A stretch of 64,000 bases of DNA from Jannaschia maritima (GTDB taxonomy: Bacteria; Pseudomonadota; Alphaproteobacteria; Rhodobacterales; Rhodobacteraceae), in contig NZ_JARGZA010000006.1 of assembly GCF_030973515.1 (NCBI RefSeq), forward strand, positions 62,001 through 126,000, given 5' to 3'. Shown piece by piece: positions 17,513 to 25,841 of this stretch; positions within the stretch are counted from its first letter, which is position 1; every line of letters starts with the position of its first letter. A program made the translations under genes and the position numbers. Below the pieces are notes generated by a model. It had not been told where the DNA came from, did not search any database, and saw only the letters and a program-made list of their open reading frames with translations.

Positions 17513-18265
17513 TCAGCCAGCACCGGGGCGGTCGAACAGCGGAAGCGGAACGGCGGTCACGGCGGGTACCGCGCGCCGCCCCTGCCGCGCGTCGCACAGT
17601 TCCGCGACGACGCAACCGGCGCAGTCCGGCCCTCGCCAATGGCACACCTTCTGCCCGTGCCGCATGAATGCCTGGTGGTGGTCGTACACCGCCTGCGCGT
17701 CCCACGCGTCCGGCAGGAACCCTTCGAGGATCGCATGGCTGGGCCCGACGCCGACCTTCGGCCCGACCAGCCCCACCCGCTGGGCCACGCGGTGGTGGTG
17801 GCTGTCCACCGGCAGCGCCCGCCCCCGCAGGGTCGAGAACGACAGCACCGCGGCAGACGTCTTCGGCCCTACCCCGTCCATCGCTTCCAGCCAGGCGCGG
17901 GCCTCGTCGGCAGGCATCCCGCCCAGGAAGTCTAGCGACAGCCGGCCGGCCCGTTCCGTGATCGCACGCAGGGCGGCCTGGACCTTGGGCGCCTTGGCCT
18001 CGGGCCAGGTGGCGGGGGCGATGGAGGCCTGCACGTCGGCCACGGGGGCGTCGCGCACCTCCTCCCAGGTGGGGAACGCATCGCGCAGCGCCTGGAACGC
18101 CGCCTTCGCATCGCGGTTGCGCGTGCGATGGTTCAGCATGGTGCTGACCAGTTCCGACAAGGGGTCCAGCGACTGGAAGTAGGGAAACGGCGCGCCATAG
18201 GCGTCGCACAGGATTTCGTGCAGTGTCAGGGCCTTGCGGGCCAGGCAGGCATCTCCGTCGGACAT
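17513..18265 (-). CDS. Endonuclease III-like HhH-GPD DNA glycosylase
   Basis: 250 residues. The helix-hairpin-helix MDGVGPKTSAAVLSF supplies the catalytic lysine, and VDSHHHRV carries the catalytic aspartate equivalent of Nth. The C-terminal cluster C-X6-C-X2-C-X5-C (CHWRGPDC, AGC, VVAELC) matches the [4Fe-4S] site of Nth exactly. It is a probable base-excision repair glycosylase/lyase; it is more diverged than typical Nth (VDSHHHRV in place of VDTHIFRV), so substrate preference may differ. ATG 18265 is preferred over 18301, which adds an unrelated leader. Confidence 0.88.
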   Translation of the reverse strand: MSDGDACLARKALTLHEILCDAYGAPFPYFQSLDPLSELVSTMLNHRTRNRDAKAAFQALRDAFPTWEEVRDAPVADVQASIAPATWPEAKAPKVQAALRAITERAGRLSLDFLGGMPADEARAWLEAMDGVGPKTSAAVLSFSTLRGRALPVDSHHHRVAQRVGLVGPKVGVGPSHAILEGFLPDAWDAQAVYDHHQAFMRHGQKVCHWRGPDCAGCVVAELCDARQGRRAVPAVTAVPLPLFDRPGAG

Positions 18266-18361
18266 GGGGTGCGAATCCCCATACCCCCGCATCGGTTCCA
18301 CGCGTTGACACCGGGGGCCCGGGCGTCATGGTCCCGCTGGGCATCCAGGGAGGACACCGCC

Positions 18362-19369
18362 ATGACCATCACACGCCGCCACGCCCTCGCCGCGATGGGC
18401 GCCACCGGGGTCGCGCTGGCCGCGCCGGCCCTCGCGCAGGGCACGAAGCTGCGCGTCGGCGCGCTGCGCTTCACCAGCCACAGCCCCAGCTTCGTGGCGC
18501 TCGAACGCGGCTACTTCGCCGATGCGGGACTGGACGTGGAGCTGGAGTTCTTCCAGGCCGCGCAGCCGATGGCCGTGGCCATAGCCAGCGGCGACGTCGA
18601 TTATGCCATGACGGCCATGTCGGGCGGCCTGATCAGCCTGGCCGACAAGGGCGCGATCAAGGTCATCGGCGGCGGCCTGTCGGAGGAGGCGGGCATCGAC
18701 GGCCAGAAGATCCTGGCCTCCGACGCGGCCTACCGGGACGGCGTGACCACGCCGGCCGGTCTGGCGGGCAAGCGGTTCGGCATGACCACCGCCGGGTCCA
18801 GCTTCCACTACATGGGGTCGAAGATAGCCGAAGCCGAAGGCATCGAGATGTCGTTCGTGCCGCTCCAGAAGGTGGGCGCGGTGATCGGCGCGCTGCGGTC
18901 GGACCAGATCGACGGCTGGTCCATCGTCCCCCACATCGCCAAGCCCATCGCCGGCACGGGCGAGGTCCACGTCATCGGGGACGTGTCCGACTACCTGCCG
19001 GACTATCAGGTCACGACCGTCTTCACCTCGACCGCAAACGCGGGCGACCGGGACCGGACCCAGGCGTTCCTCGACGCGTTCGGGCGCGGCGTGACCGATT
19101 ACAACACCACGATGATCGACCGGGCGGGCGGCGACGAGGGCGTGGACGCGATGGTCGACCTGATCCACCGCTACGTCTATACCGACCGCGAGCGCGAGCG
19201 CGCGGCCCCGTCCATCATCGACGGCACCATGCGCATCAACGAGGGCGCGGCCCTGAACGTCGCGTCCCTGCAGGACCAGTTGTCGTGGTTCCAGTCCGAG
19301 GGCCTGGTGGACGCGGACATCGCGCTGGACGCCATCGTGGACGACAGCTTCGTGCGGACGGTGGGCTGA
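18362..19369 (+). CDS. ABC transporter substrate-binding protein (SsuA/TauA/NMT1 type)
   Basis: 335 residues. The N-terminus MTITRRHALAAMGATGVALA is a twin-arginine (Tat) signal. The mature part has the two-lobed fold of the nitrate/sulfonate/taurine/pyrimidine binders (RVGALRFTSHSPSFVALERG, DVDYAMTAMSGG, LRSDQIDGWSIVPH). The substrate is not readable; candidates are alkanesulfonates, nitrate or thiamine precursors. It is the first gene of a binding protein-ATPase-permease operon. A hairpin follows the stop codon. Confidence 0.85.
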   Translation: MTITRRHALAAMGATGVALAAPALAQGTKLRVGALRFTSHSPSFVALERGYFADAGLDVELEFFQAAQPMAVAIASGDVDYAMTAMSGGLISLADKGAIKVIGGGLSEEAGIDGQKILASDAAYRDGVTTPAGLAGKRFGMTTAGSSFHYMGSKIAEAEGIEMSFVPLQKVGAVIGALRSDQIDGWSIVPHIAKPIAGTGEVHVIGDVSDYLPDYQVTTVFTSTANAGDRDRTQAFLDAFGRGVTDYNTTMIDRAGGDEGVDAMVDLIHRYVYTDRERERAAPSIIDGTMRINEGAALNVASLQDQLSWFQSEGLVDADIALDAIVDDSFVRTVG

Positions 19370-19382
19370 CGCTTGATCCGTC

Positions 19383-19405
19383 ATCGCCGGACCTGACCCG
19401 GCGAT
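19383..19405 (+). terminator. Stem-loop after the binding-protein gene
   Basis: ATCGCCGG (19383-19390) pairs perfectly with CCGGCGAT (19398-19405), 7-base loop, 13 bases after the stop codon. It probably acts as an mRNA stabiliser or partial terminator that keeps binding protein in excess. The TCATCGCCGG...CCGGCGATCCA sequence also resembles intergenic repeats seen in related genomes. Confidence 0.5.
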
Positions 19406-19499
19406 CCACCGATCGACGAGTGCGGACGTGGATCGTCGAGGCGAGCCCGACGACCACGTTCCCCGGACCCGAGACGCGACCCCAGGACGTCCCAGACCC

Positions 19500-20267
19500 A
19501 TGGACCTGACCCTTCGATCCATCACCCACCGCTACGGCGACACGGAGGTCCTGCGGGACGTCACCATCGACGTTCCCTCCGGCCGGGTCGTGTGCATCGT
19601 GGGACCGTCGGGCTGCGGCAAGTCCACGCTGCTGCGCATCGCGGGCGGGCTGGAACGGGCCGGTGGCGGGCAGGTCCTGCAGCGCGGGCACCCGCCGGAC
19701 GGCTGCCTGAACCCGCTCACCTACGTGTTCCAGGACTTCGCGCTGCTGCCCTGGCGCAGCGTGGCGGGCAACGTCGAACTGGTGCTGGAGGATCATCCCC
19801 TGTCCGCCGCCGAACGGCAGGCGACGGTGGCGGACGTGCTGGCCCGCACGCGCCTGGACGGGTTCCGCGACGCCCTGCCCCGGCAGCTGTCGGGCGGCAT
19901 GAAGCAGCGCGTGGCCATCGCCCGCGCGCTGGCCGTGCGCCCCGCGGTGATGCTGATGGACGAGCCCCTGTCCGCGTTGGACGCGCAGACGCGCGAGCTG
20001 CTGATGGACGATCTGGTGGGCCTGTGGACTCGGCAGCCGTTCACCGCGCTCTACGTGACGCACAACCTGTCGGAGGCGGTGCGCCTGGGCCACCGCGTCG
20101 TCGTCCTGTCGCGGCGCCCCGGCCGCGTGCGCGAGGTGGTGGACCTGGACGTGCCCCTGCCCGATCGCCACGACGCGCATCCGGACCTGGTGCGCGCGCG
20201 CGACCACCTGTGGTCGGCCATCCGGGCGGAGGCCGCGGCGGCGGACGCGGAGCTTCAGGATGCCTGA
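19500..20267 (+). CDS. ABC transporter ATP-binding protein (SsuB/TauB type)
   Basis: 255 residues: Walker A GPSGCGKST near 37-45, Q-loop VFQDFALLPWRSV, signature LSGGMKQRVAIA and Walker B VMLMDEPLSALD. The FALLPWR stretch is typical of the nitrate/sulfonate/taurine ATPases. It drives import with the flanking binding protein and permease. It starts at ATG 19500; the upstream extension to 19428 covers the hairpin spacer. Its end overlaps the permease start by 8 bases. Confidence 0.92.
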   Translation: MDLTLRSITHRYGDTEVLRDVTIDVPSGRVVCIVGPSGCGKSTLLRIAGGLERAGGGQVLQRGHPPDGCLNPLTYVFQDFALLPWRSVAGNVELVLEDHPLSAAERQATVADVLARTRLDGFRDALPRQLSGGMKQRVAIARALAVRPAVMLMDEPLSALDAQTRELLMDDLVGLWTRQPFTALYVTHNLSEAVRLGHRVVVLSRRPGRVREVVDLDVPLPDRHDAHPDLVRARDHLWSAIRAEAAAADAELQDA

Positions 20268-21051
20268 CGCCCGGGCCGTCCCCTTCCGCGGCGGCGGCTT
20301 CCGGCCGCGGGGCAACCGCTGGGCCGCGCTGATCCTGTTCGCGGCGATCCTGGTCCTGGTCGAATGGGGCCTGCGCGGCGGTTGGATCTCTCCGCTGACC
20401 CTGCCGCTGCCCTCGGCCGTGCTGGCGACCTTCGGCGAGCTGTGGCGCACCGGCGCGCTGGTGGACCACATGGTCCCGTCGCTGTCCCGACTGGCGGTGG
20501 GCGCGGTCCTCGGGGCGGGGCTGGGCATCGCGGTCGGCGTGGCCATCGGTCTGTTCGGGCTGGTCCGCGCGGGGCTGATCCCCTTGGTGGCCGCCATCTT
20601 CCCCATCCCCAAGATCGCGCTCCTGCCCCTGTTCGTGATCTGGTTCGGCATCGGCGAGGCGTCGAAATGGGCCTTGATCGCGTTCGGCACCTTCACCCCC
20701 ACCGTGGTCGCGACCTACGGGGCGGTGGACAACGTGGATCGCGGCCTGATCCGCATGGGGCAGTCCTTCGGGCTGCGCTGGTGGTCGATCGTGTCGAAGA
20801 TCGTCCTGCCCGGCGCGATGCCCGGCATCCTGTCGGGCCTGCGCGTCAGCCTGGCCATCGCGATCATCCTGCTCGTCGCCGCCGAGATGCTGGGCGCGGA
20901 GTACGGCATCGGGGCCTATATCCTGACCGCGGGCTCGCTCTACGACCTGGAACGGCTGTTCGCGGGGGTGACGATCCTGTCGATCCTGGGGGTGCTCGTG
21001 TCCGCCGTCATCGGTTGGCTGGAGAAGCGGGTCCTGCGCTGGCGGACGTGA
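20260..21051 (+). CDS. ABC transporter permease (SsuC/TauC type)
   Basis: 263 residues, six predicted membrane segments of the BPD_transp_1 family. The EAA-like loop that contacts the ATPase is SFGLRWWSIVSKIVLPGAMPG around residues 168-188. It is the inner-membrane subunit of the preceding importer. It is followed by a gene-free stretch and a convergent L,D-transpeptidase gene. Confidence 0.92.
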   Translation: MPDARAVPFRGGGFRPRGNRWAALILFAAILVLVEWGLRGGWISPLTLPLPSAVLATFGELWRTGALVDHMVPSLSRLAVGAVLGAGLGIAVGVAIGLFGLVRAGLIPLVAAIFPIPKIALLPLFVIWFGIGEASKWALIAFGTFTPTVVATYGAVDNVDRGLIRMGQSFGLRWWSIVSKIVLPGAMPGILSGLRVSLAIAIILLVAAEMLGAEYGIGAYILTAGSLYDLERLFAGVTILSILGVLVSAVIGWLEKRVLRWRT

Positions 21052-21358
21052 CGGCGGGACGGGGCCACCCTTCTACGATGCTGCGCTGCGGCGAAACGCT
21101 CTCCGATCCGGGGTGCGGCGGGGGTGCCGGTGCGACGAGTGTGGGTCCGAGCGGGGTGCGATGCAACCGGGGGCGATCCGCCAGCGGTGCAAGGCCCCGG
21201 GGCGGTCCTCCGGGCCGTGTCGGCGGGACGGAACGCGCCGCGGGAACCGATGCGGCGCGTGTCTGCGTCCCGTCTGCCTTCCGTCTGCTCCGCGTCGGAC
21301 GGAATCCCGATTCGGGAGCCGGGATCGTGCGGCCGCACGCGGCGCTTCCCGACGCGTG
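21052..21358. other. 307-bp gene-free stretch
   Basis: Between the ABC permease and the convergent transpeptidase gene. It contains short inverted repeats (for example ATCCCG/CGGGAT around 21302-21329) but no frame with credible protein features. Nothing else was seen. Confidence 0.5.
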
Positions 21359-21898
21359 CTAGAGGACGTGGACCGGCGTTCCGATCGGCACCCGTTCGTA
21401 CAGATCCTCGATATGCGCGTTGACCATGCGGATGCATCCGTTCGACACGCTGCGCCCGATCGAGCGCGGCGAGGTCGTGCCGTGGATGCGGTAGTAGGTG
21501 TCGACCCCGTCCTGGTAGAGATACAGCGCCCGGCTGCCCAACGGGTTGTCCGGCCCGCCCGGTACGCCGCCCGCATACTGCGCATAGCGTTCGGGGTTGC
21601 GCGCGATCATGTCGGGCGTGGGGGTCCAGCTGGGCCACTCGGCCTTGCGCGCGACGTCGGCCACGCCCTGGAACTCCAACCCCGCGCGGCCCACGCCGAC
21701 GCCGTAGCGCATCGCGGTTCCCCCCTCCTCCATCCAATACAGGAAGTGGGTCTGCGGGATCACCACGACCGTGCCAGGCGCATAGGCGTCGCGCACCGCG
21801 ATCCGCGTGGGGCGCAGGTGGACGGGCACCGTATAGCCCAGCGCGGGCGTGGCGAGCGCGGCGGCGGACGCGGCGGACAGGAAGGCACGGCGGTTCAT
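21359..21898 (-). CDS. L,D-transpeptidase (YkuD family)
   Basis: 179 residues. A Tat-like signal (MNRRAFLSAASAAALATPAL) precedes a YkuD domain; the catalytic segment is YRIHGTTSPRSIGRSVSNGCIRM, with His and the nucleophile Cys in SNGCIR. Such enzymes make 3-3 peptidoglycan cross-links or attach proteins to the wall in the periplasm. The segment NPLGSRALYLY is also typical. It is one of three YkuD proteins in the window. Both neighbouring genes have separate signals, so it is probably monocistronic. Confidence 0.92.
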   Translation of the reverse strand: MNRRAFLSAASAAALATPALGYTVPVHLRPTRIAVRDAYAPGTVVVIPQTHFLYWMEEGGTAMRYGVGVGRAGLEFQGVADVARKAEWPSWTPTPDMIARNPERYAQYAGGVPGGPDNPLGSRALYLYQDGVDTYYRIHGTTSPRSIGRSVSNGCIRMVNAHIEDLYERVPIGTPVHVL

Positions 21899-21947
21899 GG
21901 CGACGGGGATATAGGACCGGATTGCGGCGACGTCATGGCCCCGCCGG

Positions 21948-22688
21948 TCATTCCGTGACGACGTTCCAGTCGCGCAGCTCCCCCTGCGACAGGATGTAGA
22001 TCTCGGCGGCCGGGGTCGCCAGGGCGGGCCCCATAATCCGCAGGTCTATGCCCATCTCCGTCAGGTGGTCGAGCACCTGCGCCTGGCCGCGCTGTATGTC
22101 CTCCACCGCCAGGAAGGCGGGCAGGATGGTGGATTCGCCGAAGCTGTGCTGATGCACGCCGATCCGCGCGTCGTCCCCCGCCGTCCGCCGGACGCCCCCG
22201 GCGAGGATGTAGGGGCAGGCCGACATGCAGACCGCGCCGTCGCGCACGATCGTCGCGATCCCCTCCGCCCGGACCGTGCGGCCGATCAGCAGCGCGTCGC
22301 TCACGCTGCCGCCGGGGCTGTCCAGGGTCACGAAGGCGGGATCGCCCTCCAGCAGGGCCGCCACGATCCGGTCGCCGTCGCCCGGCGCGATGTCGCCGCG
22401 CAGCGCCAGTCCGTCCGCGCCGTCCGCCTGCACGGGCTCCGCCGTCAGCCGGCGGGGCATGTCGGCGGGACCGGTGCGCGTGGGGACGTCCATGCGATAG
22501 CGGCGCGTCTGGTCCCCGGGCCGGGTCGGGCGATCCAGTTCGGGCGCGGCCGACGGGTTCAGGAGCCGCGGCAGCGTCGGCACCAGCTCGACCACGACCA
22601 GAAGGACCGCGATGGCGATCTGCGCGCCCAGCAGCCAGCGCAGGGTGCGCCGCTCGGGCGCGGGCGTGGGCCCGTCCGCGGCGCTCAT
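21948..22688 (-). CDS. Membrane-anchored ClpP-like serine protease family protein
   Basis: 246 residues. One membrane anchor at about 17-39 (LLGAQIAIAVLLVVVELVP) places the rest in the periplasm. The domain has the ClpP/SDH-like crotonase fold marks: LDSPGGSVSDALLIG, the nucleophile in CMSACPYILAGG and a His in IGVHQHSF. Active ClpP needs a chaperone ATPase; these periplasmic relatives have no known partner. The gene overlaps its upstream neighbour by four bases (ATGA), so it is translated with that coiled-coil membrane protein. Confidence 0.75.
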   Translation of the reverse strand: MSAADGPTPAPERRTLRWLLGAQIAIAVLLVVVELVPTLPRLLNPSAAPELDRPTRPGDQTRRYRMDVPTRTGPADMPRRLTAEPVQADGADGLALRGDIAPGDGDRIVAALLEGDPAFVTLDSPGGSVSDALLIGRTVRAEGIATIVRDGAVCMSACPYILAGGVRRTAGDDARIGVHQHSFGESTILPAFLAVEDIQRGQAQVLDHLTEMGIDLRIMGPALATPAAEIYILSQGELRDWNVVTE

Positions 22689-23968
22689 TCGGCGGCGGGG
22701 CGGGGCTTGGACGGCAACGGCTCCGGCACGGCGGCGGGCGGCGGCGCGGCGGGCGCCGGAGGCGCGCGGCCCTCCACCTCGCGCAGGGCCTGCAACGCGG
22801 CGCGCAGCTCGCCCACGCTGAGGGTGTCGGCGGGGGCGGCGGGGGCGCGGCCCTGTCGGACGGCGGCCTGCGCCACGGCGACGATCAGCACCAGCACCGC
22901 GGGCAACAGGTCGATCGCGATGGCGCCCGCCCAGGACGGCACGAAGTTGCGCGCATACAGGATCACCGCGTCGGCGGTGGAGATGGGGGTATAGACGACC
23001 TCCGCCGGGGCCTCCAACGCCAGGACCTCGGCCGCGGCGGATTGCAGGGTCGCGGCGCGCTGCGCCAGGACGTCGAGCAGGCTGTCGATCGTCGCCCGCT
23101 GCGCGGCCTGCCCGCCCGCGTCCTGCGCGTCCAGGCGCGGCAGGACGACCGATTGCGCCAGGTCGCGCGCCGCCCGGTCCACCAGGGGCGCCACGGACAA
23201 TTGGCGCAAGGTGGTGATGACGCCCGCCAAGCGCACCGCTTCCTCGGAGAACTCGACCGACCGCGCCTCCACCGGGCCGGGGGCCACGGTCAGGGCGCGC
23301 ATCCGCGACAGGATGGCGTTGCCCTCGGCGAAGGCGGCCGCGACGGGGGCCTCCTGCGCGGCGATCAGCTGCTGGAGCGCGGCCAGCTCGTCGGACTTCT
23401 GCGTCAGCACGCGGAACACCGCGCCGCGACCGGCCAGGCCCGACAGGTTGCCGCCCGCCTCCTGCTCGGACAGATCCTCGAATCCCTGGCGCGCGCGGCC
23501 CACGTCGAGCGCCAGCGCCTGCCCCTGCAGCGTGTTCTCGTTCGCCCGTTCGAGCGCGGCCTGATAGTCCTGCACCGTGCGCGCCAGGTGCTGTTCGACC
23601 GCCGCGGACCCGGCCAGCGCGGCGGCGTTCAGCCAGGACGACATCGCCACGATGGCGAGCGAGCCCAGCACCATCGCGGCCACCAGGCCCAGGCGCGTGC
23701 CCGCGGAACGCATGGCGGGCAGCAGCCGCAGGAGGTAGGACCAGAACACGAAGATACCCGTGGACACGGCCGCCGAATAGGCCAGCGCCGCGAAGAGCGA
23801 CAGCGCCCCCCCGTCGTCCAGGAGCCCCCGGACCCCCAGATAGGTGTAGATCCCCGACGCCACCGCCAGCACCCCCAGTGCCGCGGAGGTGAAGCTGTCC
23901 AGCCAGGCCAGATGGCCTTCGACCTCGCGCGCATGGCGTTGGCCCGTGATGCTCCGGTCGTCGGTCAT
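22685..23968 (-). CDS. Coiled-coil membrane protein, unknown function
   Basis: 427 residues. Three hydrophobic helices near 28-48, 58-80 and 92-115 are followed by a long helical, Ala/Gln/Glu-rich region (about 120-330), another membrane segment near 345-368 (WAGAIAIDLLPAVLVLIVAVA) and a Pro/Ala-rich cytoplasmic tail. Large periplasmic coiled coils between membrane segments are seen in scaffold and sensor proteins, but I do not recognise this family. Coupled by overlap to the ClpP-like protein, it may be its substrate, anchor or regulator (inference). Confidence 0.7.
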   Translation of the reverse strand: MTDDRSITGQRHAREVEGHLAWLDSFTSAALGVLAVASGIYTYLGVRGLLDDGGALSLFAALAYSAAVSTGIFVFWSYLLRLLPAMRSAGTRLGLVAAMVLGSLAIVAMSSWLNAAALAGSAAVEQHLARTVQDYQAALERANENTLQGQALALDVGRARQGFEDLSEQEAGGNLSGLAGRGAVFRVLTQKSDELAALQQLIAAQEAPVAAAFAEGNAILSRMRALTVAPGPVEARSVEFSEEAVRLAGVITTLRQLSVAPLVDRAARDLAQSVVLPRLDAQDAGGQAAQRATIDSLLDVLAQRAATLQSAAAEVLALEAPAEVVYTPISTADAVILYARNFVPSWAGAIAIDLLPAVLVLIVAVAQAAVRQGRAPAAPADTLSVGELRAALQALREVEGRAPPAPAAPPPAAVPEPLPSKPRPAAE

Positions 23969-24019
23969 GGCGCGTCTCCCGGGGGAAAGTTGGGGGGTGG
24001 CAGGGGGTTTGGCAAGGCG

Positions 24020-25165
24020 TCAGGCGCTGCGCCGCCCCCCCGACCAGGCGCCGCGGACCAGGGGCAGGCCGTCGTGGACGGACACCCGCACGAGATCCGC
24101 GCGCCGCCCCCGCGCCAGCGTCCCGCGATCCGGCAGCCCCACGGCGGCGGCGGGCGCGGCGGTCACGGTGCGGACCGCGCGGGGGAGGTCGTCCCAGACC
24201 GCGCCCAGCCGCCAGGCGGCCACGAGCAGCCCCGCGGGCACGTAGTCGGACGACAGGATGTCCAGGAGCCCCGCCCGCGCCAGGTCGAGGGCGGACACGT
24301 TGCCGGAATGGCTGACCCCCCGGATGACGTTGGGCGCGCCCATCATCACCGGGATGCCCGCGTCGCGGCAGGCCCGCGCCGCATCCAGGGTGGTGGGAAA
24401 CTCCGCCAGGCGGACCCCGTGATCCGCGCTGACGGCCACCTGCGCGGGCGTCGTGTCGTCGTGGCTGGCCAGCACCGCGCCGCAGCGCCGGGCGAAGTCC
24501 ACGGCGCCCCGTTCGTGGTCCGGGCCGATGCGGTCGCGCATCGCGCGCAGGCGGTCCACATGGGCCGCGAAGCCGCCGGGCATGTCGCGGTTCTTGCCTT
24601 CCCAATAGGCGCGCAGCTTGTCCAGGTCGCGGAACTGCCGCTGCCCTGGCGTGTGGTCCATCAGGCTGACCAGGCCCACCCGATCGCCGGGGCCGAACGC
24701 CGCCAGCTCGTCCAGCAGCGTTTCCGAACAGACCTCCGCGCGCAGGTGCAGGTGGTGGTCGATCCGCAGCGCGCCCGCGTCGCGCAGGGCGGCCAGCTGC
24801 GTCGCCAACGCGCGGGCATAGGCGCGGTAGGGGCGACCGTCGGTGCTGGAGCCGACGCGCATCGCGTCGAACACGGTGGTGATCCCGCAGCCCGCCAGCT
24901 CCCGGTCGTGGGCGGCCAGGGCCGCGGCGGCGGGCCAGTCCACGCCGGGGCGCGGCGCGACGTGGCGTTCCACGTTGTCGGTGTGAAGCTCCACCAGGCC
25001 GGGCAGCAGATGGTCGCCGCCGCAATCGACGGCGTCCGCGGGCACGGCGTCGCCTTCCGCGACCTCGACGATCGTGCCGTCCGCCCAGGCGATGCGGCCC
25101 GGGACCACGCGGTCGGGCAGGACCAGGCGGACGTTCGCCAGGTGCCCGGATGTGATGTCGTCCAT
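24020..25165 (-). CDS. phnM: PhnM, ribose 1-methylphosphonate 5-triphosphate diphosphatase
   Basis: 381 residues, amidohydrolase fold. The family signature GLVELHTDNVERHVAPRPGV (metal-binding His, then Asp and Glu) is near residue 55; further ligands lie in RIDHHLHLR, LMDHTPGQRQF and SDYVPAGLL. In the C-P lyase pathway PhnM removes pyrophosphate from ribose 1-methylphosphonate 5-triphosphate. No other phn gene is visible within the window, so it is a lone copy here. The start at 25165 gives MDDITSGHLANVRLVLPDR; the open extension to 25225 is not needed. Confidence 0.9.
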   Translation of the reverse strand: MDDITSGHLANVRLVLPDRVVPGRIAWADGTIVEVAEGDAVPADAVDCGGDHLLPGLVELHTDNVERHVAPRPGVDWPAAAALAAHDRELAGCGITTVFDAMRVGSSTDGRPYRAYARALATQLAALRDAGALRIDHHLHLRAEVCSETLLDELAAFGPGDRVGLVSLMDHTPGQRQFRDLDKLRAYWEGKNRDMPGGFAAHVDRLRAMRDRIGPDHERGAVDFARRCGAVLASHDDTTPAQVAVSADHGVRLAEFPTTLDAARACRDAGIPVMMGAPNVIRGVSHSGNVSALDLARAGLLDILSSDYVPAGLLVAAWRLGAVWDDLPRAVRTVTAAPAAAVGLPDRGTLARGRRADLVRVSVHDGLPLVRGAWSGGRRSA

Positions 25166-25253
25166 GGTCCGCCGTCCCGTGCTGCTGCGGGGCGGGGTAT
25201 CGCGGGTCGGGGTCGCGGCGTCCACCCACGGGGCGCCGCGACGGCGGGCGGGA

Positions 25254-25775
25254 TCAGGCCAGGCGGCGGAGCCCCGCGACCGCGCCCAGCGCGCCCAGCA
25301 GCAGGATCCCGGCGGCGGGCAGCGGGATCGGGTTCAGGGGTGCGACGGTGGCGGACAGGACGGGGAAGCCGAAGCCCGTGTCCTCCTCCGCCCGGAAGGA
25401 GATGGTCGCGATGCCGCCGCCGGCATAGGCGGCCGCGTCCGTCCCGGTCACGGACCCGAAGGTGAAGGTATAGGTGTCCACGGTCGGGGTCCCGCCCGCG
25501 GGCGGCGCGATGTCCAGGGCGACGGCGACGACGTCCATGCTTTCCACGAAGGGATCGGGGCCGGACCCGGTGACCGACACGCCGCCGGTGCCGAACGCGA
25601 AGTCGTAGTCGACCACGATCGCGAGGTCCCCGTCCCGCTGGAAGTATTGCAGGAAGGACGGCGATCCCCCGACGGCGTCGTCCAGGAAGGCGTCGCCGCC
25701 CTGGACCTGATAGCTGGCCGCTCCGGCGGCGACGGGCATGGCCGCGATGGCGGCGGCGAGGATGGCGTTGCGCAT
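25254..25775 (-). CDS. VPLPA-CTERM sorting domain protein
   Basis: 173 residues. A signal peptide (MRNAILAAAIAAMPVAAGAA) and a C-terminal PLPA-GILLLGALGAVAGLRR tail (motif, membrane helix, basic end) form the VPLPA-CTERM surface-sorting signal of Rhodobacterales, a relative of PEP-CTERM. The passenger is a small beta-rich domain (YTFTFGSVTG, TISFRAEED). The passenger's role is unknown; such proteins are associated with exopolysaccharide and biofilm. It lies just downstream of the secreted nuclease gene, separated by a hairpin. Confidence 0.82.
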   Translation of the reverse strand: MRNAILAAAIAAMPVAAGAASYQVQGGDAFLDDAVGGSPSFLQYFQRDGDLAIVVDYDFAFGTGGVSVTGSGPDPFVESMDVVAVALDIAPPAGGTPTVDTYTFTFGSVTGTDAAAYAGGGIATISFRAEEDTGFGFPVLSATVAPLNPIPLPAAGILLLGALGAVAGLRRLA

Positions 25776-25805
25776 GAATGTGTCCCTTCGGGTGGTTCGA
25801 ACGAA

Positions 25806-25828
25806 GGGCGGCGCGGGATGCGCCGCCC
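25806..25828 (-). terminator. Hairpin after the nuclease gene
   Basis: GGGCGGCGC (25806-25814) and GCGCCGCCC (25820-25828) form a perfect 9-bp stem with a 5-base loop, 14 bases past the nuclease stop on the minus strand, followed by TTCGTTCG. A likely transcription terminator or processing site. Confidence 0.65.
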
Positions 25829-25841
25829 GGTGGTGATGGCG

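Noticed and set aside
21124-21423. 99-codon open frame in the gene-free stretch
   Set aside because: No signal, motif or ribosome site; it overlaps the transpeptidase gene.
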